DNA of 64,000 nt, taken from contig NZ_JAUFQE010000002.1 in the NCBI RefSeq assembly GCF_030409755.1, forward strand, positions 3,472,001 to 3,536,000, given 5' to 3'. The notes under the pieces are model-generated. The model ran no database searches. It saw only the letters and a list, made by a program, of their open reading frames with translations, and was not told where the DNA came from. Source of the DNA: Vibrio lentus (GTDB taxonomy: Bacteria > Pseudomonadota > Gammaproteobacteria > Enterobacterales > Vibrionaceae). Numbering within the stretch: the first letter of the stretch is position 1; every line of letters starts with the position of its first letter. Below, one piece after another: positions 9,834 to 19,870 of the stretch. A program made the position numbers and the translations under genes.

Positions 9834-10604
9834 ATGTCGAAACGAAACACCCAGCTCAGAAGACATGCAATTTCTAATCTAGTGAATGAAAAGGGGGAGG
9901 TTAGTGTTGATGAATTATCCGCTAAGTTCGAAACCTCAGAGGTCACGATTAGAAAGGACTTGGCGTCTTTAGAGAAAAACGGTCAGCTTTTACGCCGTTA
10001 TGGTGGTGCGATTTCATTACCGAAAGAGGTTGTGAACGAGGAACTGGGTCAACAAGTTTCGACTCGAAAGATTTCATTAGCAAAAGCCGCTGCAGATTTG
10101 ATTCGCGACCATAATCGCATTGTCATCGATAGTGGCAGCACGACTGGCGCCTTGATTCAGCAGCTTAATACTAAGCGTGGTTTGGTTGTTATGACCAACT
10201 CATTACACGTGGCTAATGCGCTTAATGAGCTTGAAAGTGAACCAACGTTATTAATGACGGGTGGCACTTGGGATACCCATTCGGATTCTTTCCAAGGCAA
10301 GGTCGCAGAGTCGGTACTTCGTGCTTACGATTTTGACCAATTGTTCATCGGTGCTGATGGTATCGACCTTGATAGAGGCACTACTACGTTTAATGAATTG
10401 ATTGGCCTGAGCAAAGTTATGGCTGAAGTGTCACGAGAAGTGATCGTGATGGTTGAGTCTGAAAAAGTGGGACGAAAGATCCCGAACTTAGAGCTGGCGT
10501 GGGAACATATTGACATCTTGATTACCAATACAGACTTAGGCGAAGAATCCAAAGCAAGTATCGAATCACATGATGTTCGAGTGATCCTGACTGATCCAGC
10601 GTAA
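9834..10604 (+). CDS. DeoR/GlpR-family transcriptional regulator
   Basis: This 256-residue regulator has the DeoR helix-turn-helix at residues 5-58 (VSVDELSAKFETSEVTIRKDL, then the LLRRYGGA hinge) and the DeoRC sugar-phosphate sensing domain with VIDSGSTTGALIQQL. It lies 106 bases upstream of glmS on the same strand. In several gammaproteobacteria a DeoR protein in this position controls amino-sugar genes, so control of glmS is plausible but not shown. Regularly spaced GTTTC/GAAAC motifs overlap its own promoter and start codon, suggesting autoregulation. Confidence 0.88.
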   Translation: MSKRNTQLRRHAISNLVNEKGEVSVDELSAKFETSEVTIRKDLASLEKNGQLLRRYGGAISLPKEVVNEELGQQVSTRKISLAKAAADLIRDHNRIVIDSGSTTGALIQQLNTKRGLVVMTNSLHVANALNELESEPTLLMTGGTWDTHSDSFQGKVAESVLRAYDFDQLFIGADGIDLDRGTTTFNELIGLSKVMAEVSREVIVMVESEKVGRKIPNLELAWEHIDILITNTDLGEESKASIESHDVRVILTDPA

Positions 10605-10710
10605 AAACAAATTTAAGTATTATGCATTACCTTCCTATAATTGATCTTAATAAAGATCTGGCCTTTGCTTGCTGCCAATAGGAATAAAACGAAATTGATG
10701 GAGTGAAACT

Positions 10711-12543
10711 ATGTGTGGAATTGTTGGTGCAGTAGCACAGCGTGATGTAGCCGAAATTTTAGTAGAAGGCCTTCGCCGCCTAGAATATCGTGGCTACGAC
10801 TCAGCGGGTGTCGCTGTAGTTGATACTGAATCTAACCTAACTCGTGTGCGCCGCCTTGGTAAAGTACAAGAGCTAGCAGACGCAGTCGATCAGCAGCATG
10901 TTATTGGCGGCACTGGTATCGCTCATACACGCTGGGCGACGCACGGTGAGCCATCTGAAGCGAATGCACACCCACACATGTCTGGTGATATTGCTGTTGT
11001 ACACAATGGTATTATCGAAAACCACGAAGCACTGCGTGCTCTTCTTCAAGAGCGTGGTTATGTGTTTACTTCACAAACGGATACTGAAGTTATCGCTCAT
11101 TTAGTTGAATGGGAACTTCGTACTTCAGCTTCTTTGGTTGAAGCGCTTCAAAAGACAGCGAAACAATTAGACGGTGCATACGGCACGGTGGCGGTTGATC
11201 GTAAAGATCCTAGCCGTATTGTAGTCGCTCGTTCAGGTAGCCCGATCGTTATCGGTTTTGGTGTTGGTGAAAACTTCCTAGCCTCTGACCAGCTTGCACT
11301 ATTAAGCGTAACTCGTCGCTTCATGTACCTAGAAGAAGGTGATGTTGCTGAGGTTACTCGTCGTGATGTAACGGTATTTGATGTAGCGGGCGAGCGTGTT
11401 GAGCGTGACATCGTTGAATCAAACGCAGAGCATGATGCAGGTGACAAAGGTCAATACCGTCACTTCATGCAGAAAGAAATTTTTGAGCAGCCAACAGCGC
11501 TGATCAACACGATGGAAGGTCGTATCTCTGACACTTCTGTAATCACTAATGCAATCGGTGTTAAAGCTGAAGAGATCTTAAGCAAGGTAGAACACGTGCA
11601 GATCATCGCATGTGGTACGTCTTACAACTCAGGCATGGCAGCTCGTTACTGGTTTGAGTCTCTAGCTGGCGTAAGCTGTGATGTAGAGATTGCTTCTGAA
11701 TTCCGTTACCGTGATTTCGTTGTTCGTCCGAACAGCCTATTGGTGACTCTGTCTCAATCTGGTGAAACGGCGGATACGCTTGCTGCACTTCGTCTTGCGA
11801 AAGAGAAGGGTTATATGTCAGCAATGACGATCTGTAACGTTGCCGGTTCTTCGCTAGTTCGTGAATCTGATTTTGCCTTCATGACTCGCGCAGGTACTGA
11901 GATCGGTGTTGCTTCAACTAAAGCCTTCACAACACAGCTAGCGGCTATGCTGATGATGGTAACTTCAATTGGTCGTCTACAAGGTCGTATCAATGAAGAG
12001 AAAGAAGCGGAAATCGTTCAAGCACTTCACCAACTGCCTGCTGATATCGAGAAAGCATTGGCATTTGATAAAGAGATTGAAGCGCTAGCCCCTGATTTTG
12101 CAGATAAGCACCACACACTGTTTCTAGGTCGTGGTGAGTTCTACCCAATCGCAATGGAAGCGTCTCTTAAGTTGAAAGAGATCTCTTACATTCACGCAGA
12201 AGCATACGCGGCTGGTGAGCTTAAGCACGGTCCTTTGGCTCTTATCGATGCAGACATGCCTGTAGTCGTTATTGCACCAAGCAACGACTTACTAGAGAAG
12301 CTGAAATCAAACGTTGAAGAAGTACGTGCTCGTGGCGGTCTACTTTACGTATTCGCAGATGAAGACGCTGGCTTTGAAAGCGATGAGAACATGAAGATCA
12401 TCAAGATGCCTCACGTAAGTGAAGTAACAGCACCTATCTACTACACAGTACCGATGCAGCTGTTGTCTTACCATGTCGCGCTAATCAAAGGTACCGATGT
12501 TGACCAACCTCGTAATCTAGCGAAAGCGGTAACGGTTGAGTAA
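10711..12543 (+). CDS. glmS: Glutamine-fructose-6-phosphate aminotransferase (isomerizing)
   Basis: This 610-residue enzyme makes glucosamine-6-phosphate from fructose-6-phosphate and glutamine, the entry to peptidoglycan and LPS amino sugars. The N-terminal glutaminase domain starts with the nucleophile Cys2 ([13 protein letters not shown]). Two SIS sugar-isomerase domains follow ([17 protein letters not shown] near residue 302; [17 protein letters not shown] near 475), and the protein ends with the conserved [11 protein letters not shown] tail. GGAG precedes the start. It is the single gene before a strong terminator. Confidence 0.98.
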   Translation: MCGIVGAVAQRDVAEILVEGLRRLEYRGYDSAGVAVVDTESNLTRVRRLGKVQELADAVDQQHVIGGTGIAHTRWATHGEPSEANAHPHMSGDIAVVHNGIIENHEALRALLQERGYVFTSQTDTEVIAHLVEWELRTSASLVEALQKTAKQLDGAYGTVAVDRKDPSRIVVARSGSPIVIGFGVGENFLASDQLALLSVTRRFMYLEEGDVAEVTRRDVTVFDVAGERVERDIVESNAEHDAGDKGQYRHFMQKEIFEQPTALINTMEGRISDTSVITNAIGVKAEEILSKVEHVQIIACGTSYNSGMAARYWFESLAGVSCDVEIASEFRYRDFVVRPNSLLVTLSQSGETADTLAALRLAKEKGYMSAMTICNVAGSSLVRESDFAFMTRAGTEIGVASTKAFTTQLAAMLMMVTSIGRLQGRINEEKEAEIVQALHQLPADIEKALAFDKEIEALAPDFADKHHTLFLGRGEFYPIAMEASLKLKEISYIHAEAYAAGELKHGPLALIDADMPVVVIAPSNDLLEKLKSNVEEVRARGGLLYVFADEDAGFESDENMKIIKMPHVSEVTAPIYYTVPMQLLSYHVALIKGTDVDQPRNLAKAVTVE

Positions 12544-12572
12544 TCGCCAGCCTATTTAAGAAAATTAGATAA

Positions 12573-12602
12573 TAAAAAGCCCATCCTGTGATGGGCTTTT
12601 TT
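12573..12602 (+). terminator. Terminator between glmS and metY
   Basis: AAAGCCCATC and GATGGGCTTT form a 10-bp stem with a CTGT loop, followed by T. It lies between convergent genes and may serve both. Confidence 0.92.
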
Positions 12603-12647
12603 GTGTCTGTTAGTTAACGAGCAGTGTTAGAGCTAGCTGTAGCGTCA

Positions 12648-13916
12648 TTAAGCGCTAAGTGCTTGTTCTAGGTCAGCCAAGATATCGTCAATGTGCTCAA
12701 TGCCTACTGAGAGGCGGATCATCTCTGGTGATACACCCGCTTGTTTTTGTTCCGCTTCGCTCAATTGGCGGTGTGTTGTAGAGGCAGGGTGACAAGCGAG
12801 AGATTTCGCATCGCCGATGTTCACCAAGCGCTTGAAGATTTGTAGCGCATCATAGAAACGAACACCCGCTTCATAACCATCTTTCAAGCCAAAAGATAAA
12901 ATGGCCGATGGCTTACCTTGCATGTATTTCTCAGCCAACGGATAGAACTCAGACGTTGGTAAACCAGCGTAGCTCACCCAACTCACTTTCTCATGTTGCT
13001 GAAGGTACTCTGCTACTTTTAGTGCGTTCTCTGTGTGTCGCTCCATGCGTAACGACAATGTCTCTAAGCCTTGCATTAGCATAAAAGCATTCATGGGTGA
13101 CAATGCTGCGCCTGTATTACGCAGTGGAACCGTTCGAGCACGACCAATAAACGCGGCTTCGCCAAAAGCCTCGGTATAAACCACACCGTGGTAAGAAGGT
13201 TCTGGCTGATTAAATACTGGGAAGCGATCTTTGTGCTCTGCCCATGGGAATTTGCCTGAGTCGACAATCACACCACCCAATGTTGTTCCGTGACCGCCAA
13301 CGTATTTGGTGAGCGAGTGCACCACAATATCAGCACCAAAATCGATAGGTTTACACAACACAGGTGTCGCCACCGTGTTATCGACAATCACAGGCACACC
13401 TTGTGCGTGAGCAAGCTCAGCAACACGTTCTAAGTCGATAATATTGCCTGCTGGGTTACCGATACTTTCACAATAAACCGCTTTGGTTTTTTCATCGATC
13501 AGTGCAGCCAAGCTTTCAGGCTTGTCGTCTTTGGCAAAGCGAACCTCTATGCCTTGGTTTGGTAGCATGTGAGCAAATAGGGTGTAAGTACCACCGTAAA
13601 GCTGAGGTGTGGAGACAATGTTGTCACCGATCTGTGCCACCGTCTGAATAGCGTAGTTGATCGCGGCACTGCCCGCACTTACCACTAAACCTGCAATACC
13701 ACCTTCTAAGGCTGCCATGCGTTTTTCCAACACATCGTTGGTTGGGTTCATTATGCGAGTGTAGATATTGCCCGGTACCGCAAGGTTAAACAGGTCGGCG
13801 CCGTGTTGTGCATCATCGAATTCATAAGCAACAGTTTGGTAAATAGGAGTCGCAACTGATTTGGTGGTTGGATCGGTTTCGTAGCCGAAGTGAATCGAGA
13901 GTGTTTCGTCTTTCAT
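12648..13916 (-). CDS. O-acetylhomoserine sulfhydrylase-type PLP enzyme
   Basis: This 422-residue member of the Cys/Met metabolism PLP family is predicted to form homocysteine (or a related thioether) from O-acetylhomoserine and sulfide. The start MKDETLSIHFGYETDPTTKS and the length match the O-acetylhomoserine aminocarboxypropyltransferase/cysteine synthase branch (MetY-like). The PLP lysine lies in VHSLTKYVGGHG, with the phosphate contact SAGSAAINYA upstream. Sequence alone cannot decide between acetyl- and succinyl-homoserine, so I leave out the symbol. It stands alone, convergent with glmS. Confidence 0.85.
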   Translation of the reverse strand: MKDETLSIHFGYETDPTTKSVATPIYQTVAYEFDDAQHGADLFNLAVPGNIYTRIMNPTNDVLEKRMAALEGGIAGLVVSAGSAAINYAIQTVAQIGDNIVSTPQLYGGTYTLFAHMLPNQGIEVRFAKDDKPESLAALIDEKTKAVYCESIGNPAGNIIDLERVAELAHAQGVPVIVDNTVATPVLCKPIDFGADIVVHSLTKYVGGHGTTLGGVIVDSGKFPWAEHKDRFPVFNQPEPSYHGVVYTEAFGEAAFIGRARTVPLRNTGAALSPMNAFMLMQGLETLSLRMERHTENALKVAEYLQQHEKVSWVSYAGLPTSEFYPLAEKYMQGKPSAILSFGLKDGYEAGVRFYDALQIFKRLVNIGDAKSLACHPASTTHRQLSEAEQKQAGVSPEMIRLSVGIEHIDDILADLEQALSA

Positions 13917-14076
13917 GTGTCTTCCCTGAACTATTGAACGATTTATGTACGTTCATATTGCCGCCTTTTTTATAAAAGAAAAGTAAGCTTAGTCACAGAG
14001 AAGCAATTGGAACTGTGTGCGGGGCGATTCGTTATTTGTAGGGAATACAGCGTGAGTTGTGCAGATCTAGAAAAGC

Positions 14077-14112
14077 AAAAAGCCAGAGCAGTGTGAACTG
14101 TTCTGGCTTTTC
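14077..14112 (-). terminator. Original terminator of the disrupted tRNA gene
   Basis: A hairpin pairs AAAAGCCAGAACAGT with ACTGCTCTGGCTTTTT (minus strand, one mismatch) immediately downstream of the tRNA 3' end. It survives although the tRNA is now split. Confidence 0.85.
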
Positions 14113-14117
14113 TAATT

Positions 14118-14172
14118 TGGTGGCCCCTCCCAGATTTGAACTGGGGACCGAACGATTATGAGTCGTGCGCTC
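14118..14172 (-). pseudogene. 3' half of a split tRNA-Ile2 (CAT) gene
   Basis: On the minus strand this reads anticodon loop CTCATAA, variable loop, T arm (TTCAAAT loop), acceptor AGGGGCC and encoded ACCA. The T arm and acceptor are complete, but the sequence breaks off just upstream of the anticodon stem, where the island begins. The missing 5' part (acceptor GGCCCCT and D arm) is at 28310-28336. Joined, the halves give a normal cloverleaf resembling E. coli ileX/ileY tRNA-Ile2, whose C34 is modified to lysidine so that it reads AUA. Annotation pipelines often call such genes tRNA-Met. Confidence 0.88.
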
Positions 14173-14199
14173 GTATATGCCCTATATAAAGGTTACAAC
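14173..14199 (+). repeat. Left terminal sequence of the island (outer site)
   Basis: GTATATGCCC, a 10-base spacer and TTACAAC. It matches the right end (28285-28309) in inverted orientation and a second copy at 14261-14287. It is a probable recombinase binding site. Confidence 0.6.
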
Positions 14200-14216
14200 A
14201 AATAACAACACAATGC

Positions 14217-14245
14217 TTGATTTCATCCAATATATCTCTTATTGT
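14217..14245 (+). promoter_or_regulatory. Candidate promoter of gmtYZX
   Basis: TTGATT (14217-14222) and TATTGT (14240-14245) are separated by 17 bases and point into gmtY 54 bases downstream. The promoter lies between the two left-end recombinase-like sites, so binding of recombinase there could repress it (inference). Confidence 0.45.
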
Positions 14246-14260
14246 TCCAATATAAAGAGG

Positions 14261-14287
14261 TTATAACCCCCTATAAATAATTACAAC
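14261..14287 (+). repeat. Subterminal copy of the island end motif
   Basis: TTATAACCCCC, nine bases and TTACAAC. The TATAACCCCC core is identical to that at the right terminus (read on the minus strand). It ends 11 bases before the gmtY start. Confidence 0.55.
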
Positions 14288-14298
14288 AAAGACACAGC

Positions 14299-15699
14299 AT
14301 GAAATTCAGAGCGCGAAATTATCCCAACCCATTGCATCATGTCACTGTTAAGCAGCATGTCGTTTTAAAAAGCGGTAAGCGTGACCAGTTCATGATTCTC
14401 TATATAAAGCCGCTTGGCGCGGATGCTCCTATAGTCTTCCATGAGCTATTTAAGTATTTTGCGAGAAATGCATCAAATAGTCTCTCATGGCAGAGGCATG
14501 TAGCACGAGCTATTGGTCTGTTTTATGACTTTTGTTTAGTAAAGGCATCGGCATACAAGAATGATAATAGTATCGCTGATGCATTGAGAGGGTTCATTGA
14601 GTGCTCATTAACTGGTGATGAAGAGCTTGGTTGGACACCCTCCAGCCAAAAGACAGTCATGAGGAATTTTGCATACATCATAGATTTTTCTAAAGATCTC
14701 TCTGACCACGTCTCTGAGTCGCTTATCCCTGCAAAGGACTCAACAAATCTTAGGTACTTTTATCATGCCTATGCGATAAAAGATAATGTATCTCTCAGTC
14801 ATGTAACAAACGTGAAGAATGTTGCAGCAAGAGTTCAAGCTACTTCAAACGACCATATCTATAAGTTCAACGGCAACCCTAAGAGTAGAAATATTCATGT
14901 GTTTCCAGAGGATCTGATTGAGCCTTTGTTTAAGTACGGTTTCAAAAAACGTGATGGAACTGAAGATGTTGGTGCCAAGATGATTACCGCCATGTTGTTA
15001 TTTGGTGGTATGCGTGAAAGTGAACCGTTCCATGTTTGGTACAATGACTTCAAACTCGACACTTCGACAGGAAGAGTAAGGATAAACCTACACCACCCCT
15101 CAGAAGGTGCTACTGACGTTCAGCCTTATCCTAAGATGTTAAGAAAAGAGTATTTGATGCACCGTAAACTCCAACCAAGAAATGAGCGAGCGGTCTCTAA
15201 AAGCTACCACGCAGGGTGGAAAGACCTAGCTGTAAATAGTGACTATAAGACAGAAATCGTATTAATTCATACGGAAATAGAACAACATTTTTGTGACTGG
15301 TTTGCTGAGTATTTATATCTTAGAGAGGTCTGCATGGAAAACTATAAACAGAAGCATGGTCACGATCATCCATTCTTTTTTGTCAAAATGGGTGACAAAA
15401 GTGACCTTGGTGCCCCTCTATCTATACGTGCATACGTTAGAGCATTACAAAGAGCTGTAGGAAGGCTCGAAAAAATGGGCTATATGGCAGAGTATGGGTA
15501 TGAGGATGGTATTTCCCCACACCCTATGAGGCATTGGTTTGTAACAACGCTTGCAAACAATGGAGCTGGTAACAAAATCATTCAAATATTAGCCAATCAT
15601 CGAAATATCTTGTCTCAAGAAGTGTATAAAGGCGCAACTGCCAAAGATATAAATGCCGCTTTAAGTGAAATTTCAACAAACTACACAATAATTTTATAG
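14299..15699 (+). CDS. gmtY: Tyrosine recombinase, GmtY type
   Basis: This 466-residue site-specific recombinase is the first gene of the island, 126 bases inside its left end. The catalytic domain lies in the C-terminal half: first arginine in GGMRESEP (about residue 240), HxxR in SPHPMRHWF (about 413), the later histidine in ILANHRN and the nucleophilic tyrosine in SQEVYKG near residue 445. The N-terminal region is probably the core-binding domain. It is followed after 7 bases by gmtZ, and the trio arrangement fits the published Gamma-Mobile-Trio islands. The name rests on gene order, sizes and recognition from memory, not on a search. SE-type intA or Tn554 tnpA-like proteins are the nearest alternatives. 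Confidence 0.75.
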   Translation: MKFRARNYPNPLHHVTVKQHVVLKSGKRDQFMILYIKPLGADAPIVFHELFKYFARNASNSLSWQRHVARAIGLFYDFCLVKASAYKNDNSIADALRGFIECSLTGDEELGWTPSSQKTVMRNFAYIIDFSKDLSDHVSESLIPAKDSTNLRYFYHAYAIKDNVSLSHVTNVKNVAARVQATSNDHIYKFNGNPKSRNIHVFPEDLIEPLFKYGFKKRDGTEDVGAKMITAMLLFGGMRESEPFHVWYNDFKLDTSTGRVRINLHHPSEGATDVQPYPKMLRKEYLMHRKLQPRNERAVSKSYHAGWKDLAVNSDYKTEIVLIHTEIEQHFCDWFAEYLYLREVCMENYKQKHGHDHPFFFVKMGDKSDLGAPLSIRAYVRALQRAVGRLEKMGYMAEYGYEDGISPHPMRHWFVTTLANNGAGNKIIQILANHRNILSQEVYKGATAKDINAALSEISTNYTIIL

Positions 15700-17630
15700 A
15701 GTCTTTATGTTAGGTTTAAAAAGCACTGATGTTGAAAAGTTTTTAGAACGAGAAGGTGAAGTTGAGTACCTATCAAACTCTGCGATTATAGAGGTTTGTC
15801 TCGTTTGTTTGACTAATAAAAATGAATATGAACGTGGACTAAAACTTCTTAGCACTCTTCGTGATAGAGGCATATGTTTCTCCGAGTTTTACTACTTCGC
15901 TAAGCACCAATGGTCTACTGCCTATCTAACCAGTTTGAGTATACAGGCGAAAAAGCAAGAAAGAATCTCTTCGCTATATGAAGAGTTTGATAAAGCTGCT
16001 GAGGCAAACGGTTATGGAGTTAATTCATCACCAAGACAGAAAGGTAGGGTGTTTGCACTACTTTATGGATACTTCTACGAAAAGCATTCTTTGATGGAAG
16101 TGACCCTTGAAGACGTTAATAAGTTGAGATGTTTGGTTATAGATAGGCACGCTCTTTTTACTGGTGACATCAATACAATAGATCATAAGTACATCAAAAA
16201 AGAACTGTTTGGCATATTGGAATTTTTGATTGTTGGTTATAGAAACAACAACCAGAAGTTAGATTCAAAACTAGAAACAGATATAATACCTAATGGTTTA
16301 TCACGTCCAAGAGGGCTATCTCTTTCCCGTTCCAAACGAAAGTCTGAGGTAAGACTAGAGAACTATTCTTTTCTTATTAGCGAATACGAGAGATATAAGG
16401 ATACGCTAAAGCTAAAAAACCCCAAAGAGGTAGATGCTGCTCTAAGGGTGTTACTGGAATATATCTGTAACCGCATAGATATTATGGAGGTTAAATCAGT
16501 TGAAGACTTTCAGGATTTAATGAAAGTTGGAAGAGATGGAGAGTATCGATGGTTCAATTTTCTAAATGAAGGCGAAAAAAAAATAAGAAGTAAGGCTCTA
16601 GCTATCTTTGATTTTGCCAACTGGTTGATGATTGAACATGCTATCGACCAAGATGATGGATACGAAGCATTATTGTCTAGAGTAGAGTACGACAAGGTTA
16701 TTAGATTAGTAAAAAACGATGGCAATGGAGCCAAAGATGAAACACCGAAAGCACTTATTCCTTATCGAGTTCATCAGATAGCAACTGATATACTTTACGA
16801 TCCTTCATATGAATGGGCTAGGAGCCTAGACTATATGTATTTTCGGGATGAAGAAGGCGTCAATACTTTTAACCCAACAATTGTCAATTTACTAGCTTTA
16901 TTGTTTACGATTCCAATTCGAGGGATTCAAGCTCAATGTCTAGATAGCGGTGAAGGTGATCCTTACAAATATAATTTTGACGATGTTGTATGGGAAGAAA
17001 ATGACAGCAAATTAGCCTGTTACTGGAAGGCTAAGGGACACGTAAATGATGCTAGAGGTTTCTTGAACAGAGCGAAGAGCTTAGTTCGTGAAGCCAAAAA
17101 AAGTAAAGAGTTTGATGATAGTGGGTATCCTATCATTAGACGTGCTTACATGTATGTGAATACCAATAAGACAGCAGATAGAAATGTTGCCTTTAGTGAC
17201 AGTAGTGGGTATGTGATTCCGTGGCATCATGAGGATGTAATAAAAATTGTTGAGAGACAATTGAAATTTATTGAAGAACACCACCCAGTGGACAGCCCTA
17301 GTTGTTTGCGAGATCTTGAAAAAAAAGATTTGCGGCAAATCCTTGGCGCCCCTCCGACTAAGCTGGTTTTGAAGTTAATACCAGATAGATTTTACCTATT
17401 TAGGTGTAACTTGAATCCGGTTAAAAACACGCATAACTTTCCCCCTACGAAGAAATTACTAGTACGCACGTGGAATAATCTAATGATTGAGATTCAGCGA
17501 AGACTAGAGGATGAAGGGGCTGACTTCTCAGTTATATCAGCAGATAAGATAGAGAAGTTTAAGAAGAATATAGGGGGAGGAAACTCTTATATAAGTGATC
17601 TGATCTGCTCCAGTCAGACTGGACACTTAG

Positions 17631-18482
17631 CTAAGCGACATTTTGCTTTTCAAAGTTCATTGGGCTTAGATACCCAAGTGCACTGTGCCTTCTCGTTCGA
17701 TTATAATCAACTTCTATGTACTCGAAGATCGTTTGGCGCATCTGCTCTCTCGTCATGATCGGCTCATATTGGATTGCTTCAACTTTCATTGAGTGGAAGA
17801 AGCTCTCAACACATGCGTTGTCCCAACAGTTCCCTTTTCTACTCATACTTTGTTTTAAATTATAAGTACTTATGAGGTCTCGATAGTCTTTCGAACAGTA
17901 CTGACTACCTCGATCGCTATGAGTTATAACCTGCTCAGGAAACCCTCGACGGAATAAAGCCATTGATAAGGCATCACAGACCAGTGAGGCCGTCATTCTC
18001 GTATCCATAGACCAACCAATAACTTGCCTTGAATAAAGGTCAATAATGACAGCTAAGTACAGCCAGCCTTCGCTTGTGGCAACATAGGTGATGTCTCCTG
18101 CCCATTTTTGATTCGGAGCCGTTGCGTTAAAATCTTGAGCGAGCAAGTTCGGAGCAACGGGCATTTTATGCTTACTGTCTGTTGTACACTTAAACTTGCG
18201 TGCTGCTTTCGCTACTAAATCCTGACGTTTCATACTGGCGGCAATGGTCTTAACATTATGGTTATCACCGCTCTCTGCCAGCTCTTTCTGAATACGTCTT
18301 GAGCCATCTCGCTCTTTGCTAACGTCAAAAGCTTCTTTTACTTTGGTATCAAGCTTTTGGCGCTCTGTCTCACGTTGAATCGCCTTGTGGCGATTCTCAA
18401 CCCAATAATAAAACCCACTTCGAGAAACTCTGAACACCTTAGCCATACGGGAAATACTGAAACTCAGCAGGTGTTCGAGCAT
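17631..18482 (-). CDS. IS3-family transposase OrfB (DDE domain)
   Basis: This is the catalytic part of the IS3 transposase, 283 residues from its internal ATG. The HTH_21 helper region comes first (MAKVFRVSRSGFYYW), then the integrase core with the DDE residues in WAGDITYV, HSDRGSQY and the glutamate of NACVESFFHS. It is normally made as an OrfAB fusion: a -1 shift on AAAAAAG (18536-18530) in orfA leads without a stop into this frame through REKSKVNCYEFMLEHLL. The frame ends 30 bases before the left IS boundary. Confidence 0.95.
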   Translation of the reverse strand: MLEHLLSFSISRMAKVFRVSRSGFYYWVENRHKAIQRETERQKLDTKVKEAFDVSKERDGSRRIQKELAESGDNHNVKTIAASMKRQDLVAKAARKFKCTTDSKHKMPVAPNLLAQDFNATAPNQKWAGDITYVATSEGWLYLAVIIDLYSRQVIGWSMDTRMTASLVCDALSMALFRRGFPEQVITHSDRGSQYCSKDYRDLISTYNLKQSMSRKGNCWDNACVESFFHSMKVEAIQYEPIMTREQMRQTIFEYIEVDYNRTRRHSALGYLSPMNFEKQNVA

Positions 18483-18496
18483 AAATTCATAGCAAT

Positions 18497-18781
18497 TTAC
18501 TTTAGATTTTTCGCGAAGTAGGTGGCGGCCTTTTTTACGATTTCTAGCTCTTCTGCTTGCTCTGCCAACTGCCTCTTTAGCTTAGCGACTTCAACGGCCA
18601 ATTCTTGTTCTCGTTGGCTAATACTCGAATTCTTCTTTGTGGCTTTTCGCCAACCGTAGATCTGAGATTCATGTAACGAGAGCTGTCTTGCGGCTGCAGC
18701 GACTCCCACTTTCTCTGCCAGCTTCAGGGTTTCTGCTTTAAATTCAGGAGAATGGATAATACGTTTCTTCTTAATTGTCAT
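18497..18781 (-). CDS. IS3-family transposase OrfA
   Basis: This 94-residue DNA-binding part of the IS3 transposase has a helix-turn-helix in the first 50 residues (HSPEFKAETLKLAEKVGVAA, HESQIYGWRK) and a leucine-zipper-like coiled coil after it (EVAKLKRQLAEQAEELEIVKK). It ends shortly after the A6G slippery site that feeds the -1 frame of orfB. Its start lies 62 bases inside the right IS end. Confidence 0.93.
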   Translation of the reverse strand: MTIKKKRIIHSPEFKAETLKLAEKVGVAAAARQLSLHESQIYGWRKATKKNSSISQREQELAVEVAKLKRQLAEQAEELEIVKKAATYFAKNLK

Positions 18782-19870
18782 GGTTCACCTCATTAGTTAT
18801 TGTACTCACTTAACTCAGTGTCCAAAACTGCTGGTGCGGATCAATCTTACTATCCATTGCACTAGGGTTACGGGTATAACTCGACTAGAAGAAGCGGGCG
18901 TGCCGATAAATATTATTTCAAAGTTTATTGCGGGTCATGCAAATATACGAACAACATATCACTATGTAAAACATGATGCGCATTATGTTGAAACTGAAAT
19001 TTCTGAAGCGCAAGCGAAGGTTTCTATGAAAATGCAGTTGTCACTATCGTCTGATTTAAAGAAAAAGCCAATAAGTAAGGCACGAGCGATGGCGTATATT
19101 TCTGATGCCTATGACTCATCTTGGGAGATAATTAGAGACCGAGCATGGAATTCAAACACACTTGGCATCTGTCCTAACGCCGCCACTCTTTGTGATGAGG
19201 CCCATCAAGATAGTGATTTTAGATTTAAAGGTGTAGGGAAGTGTGCCAACTGTAAATATTTAGTAAGTGGGAAACCATACCTTATTACAATTTGGTCACA
19301 CATAAATACATTGCTTTATAAAGCTAAGAAAATTGGTGATACCTACAATCAGTTACAAGAAGAGCAAAAAGAGTTAGTTAAGCTTAGAAGGCAGGAGTAT
19401 AAGACTAACGGTAAGACAGAGCTATTCTATTCGTATGATAATCAGGTAAAAAAGGTTGAAAATCATATGGAGTCCAATGAAGGTGATGAGAACCTTATCT
19501 TAGCCGAAGTTTACTACACCAATCTTTTGTTTGAGAAAGTTCGTGAAGTAACTAATACAGAGGATGATTTTGTTGGAGGCTTAGGGTTTGAAGAGTGTTC
19601 GGACTTTGAACATTTGAATTCTATCGTTGAGTCAGAAAGGTTTTTGCCGCACTTCACTAAAGATAAAGATTTGAAGTTTAAGCGAGATACCTTTGTTGAC
19701 ATGGCTTTAGTTGCATTGGGTGAGCAGCCCCTCTTTTTAAAACCGCTTTCTGATGACGAAAGACAAGCTGCAATATCCTCTACTGCAAAGGCAATCGAGC
19801 ATGACTTGCAAAAACTAGAGGGTAAGTATTTAGGTGCTGTTATGAAAATTCAAAACTTGGGAGATATTAC

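Larger units (their letters stand above)
17601..18843 (-). mobile_element. IS3-family insertion sequence inside gmtZ
   Basis: This 1,243-bp element has ends TGATCTGCTCCAG and, inverted, TGATCCGCACCAG, continuing into TGGACACTTAGCTAAG and TGGACACTGAGTTAAG, the layout of classical IS3 ends. The 3-bp flanks are identical (ATC at 17598-17600 and 18844-18846), a clean target duplication. Two overlapping frames, orfA and orfB, are joined by a slippery A6G run at 18536-18530. All parts look intact, so the insertion is recent and the IS probably active. Confidence 0.93.

Noticed and set aside
18497..18536. Frameshift mutation in the IS3 transposase
   Set aside because: The A6G slippery site and overlapping frames are the normal programmed -1 frameshift of IS3 elements.
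17620..18824. Shorter IS boundary at TGGACAC
   Set aside because: These inner words are part of the inverted repeats, but the match continues outward to TGATC, where a 3-bp duplication and the restored gmtZ frame fix the true ends at 17601 and 18843.
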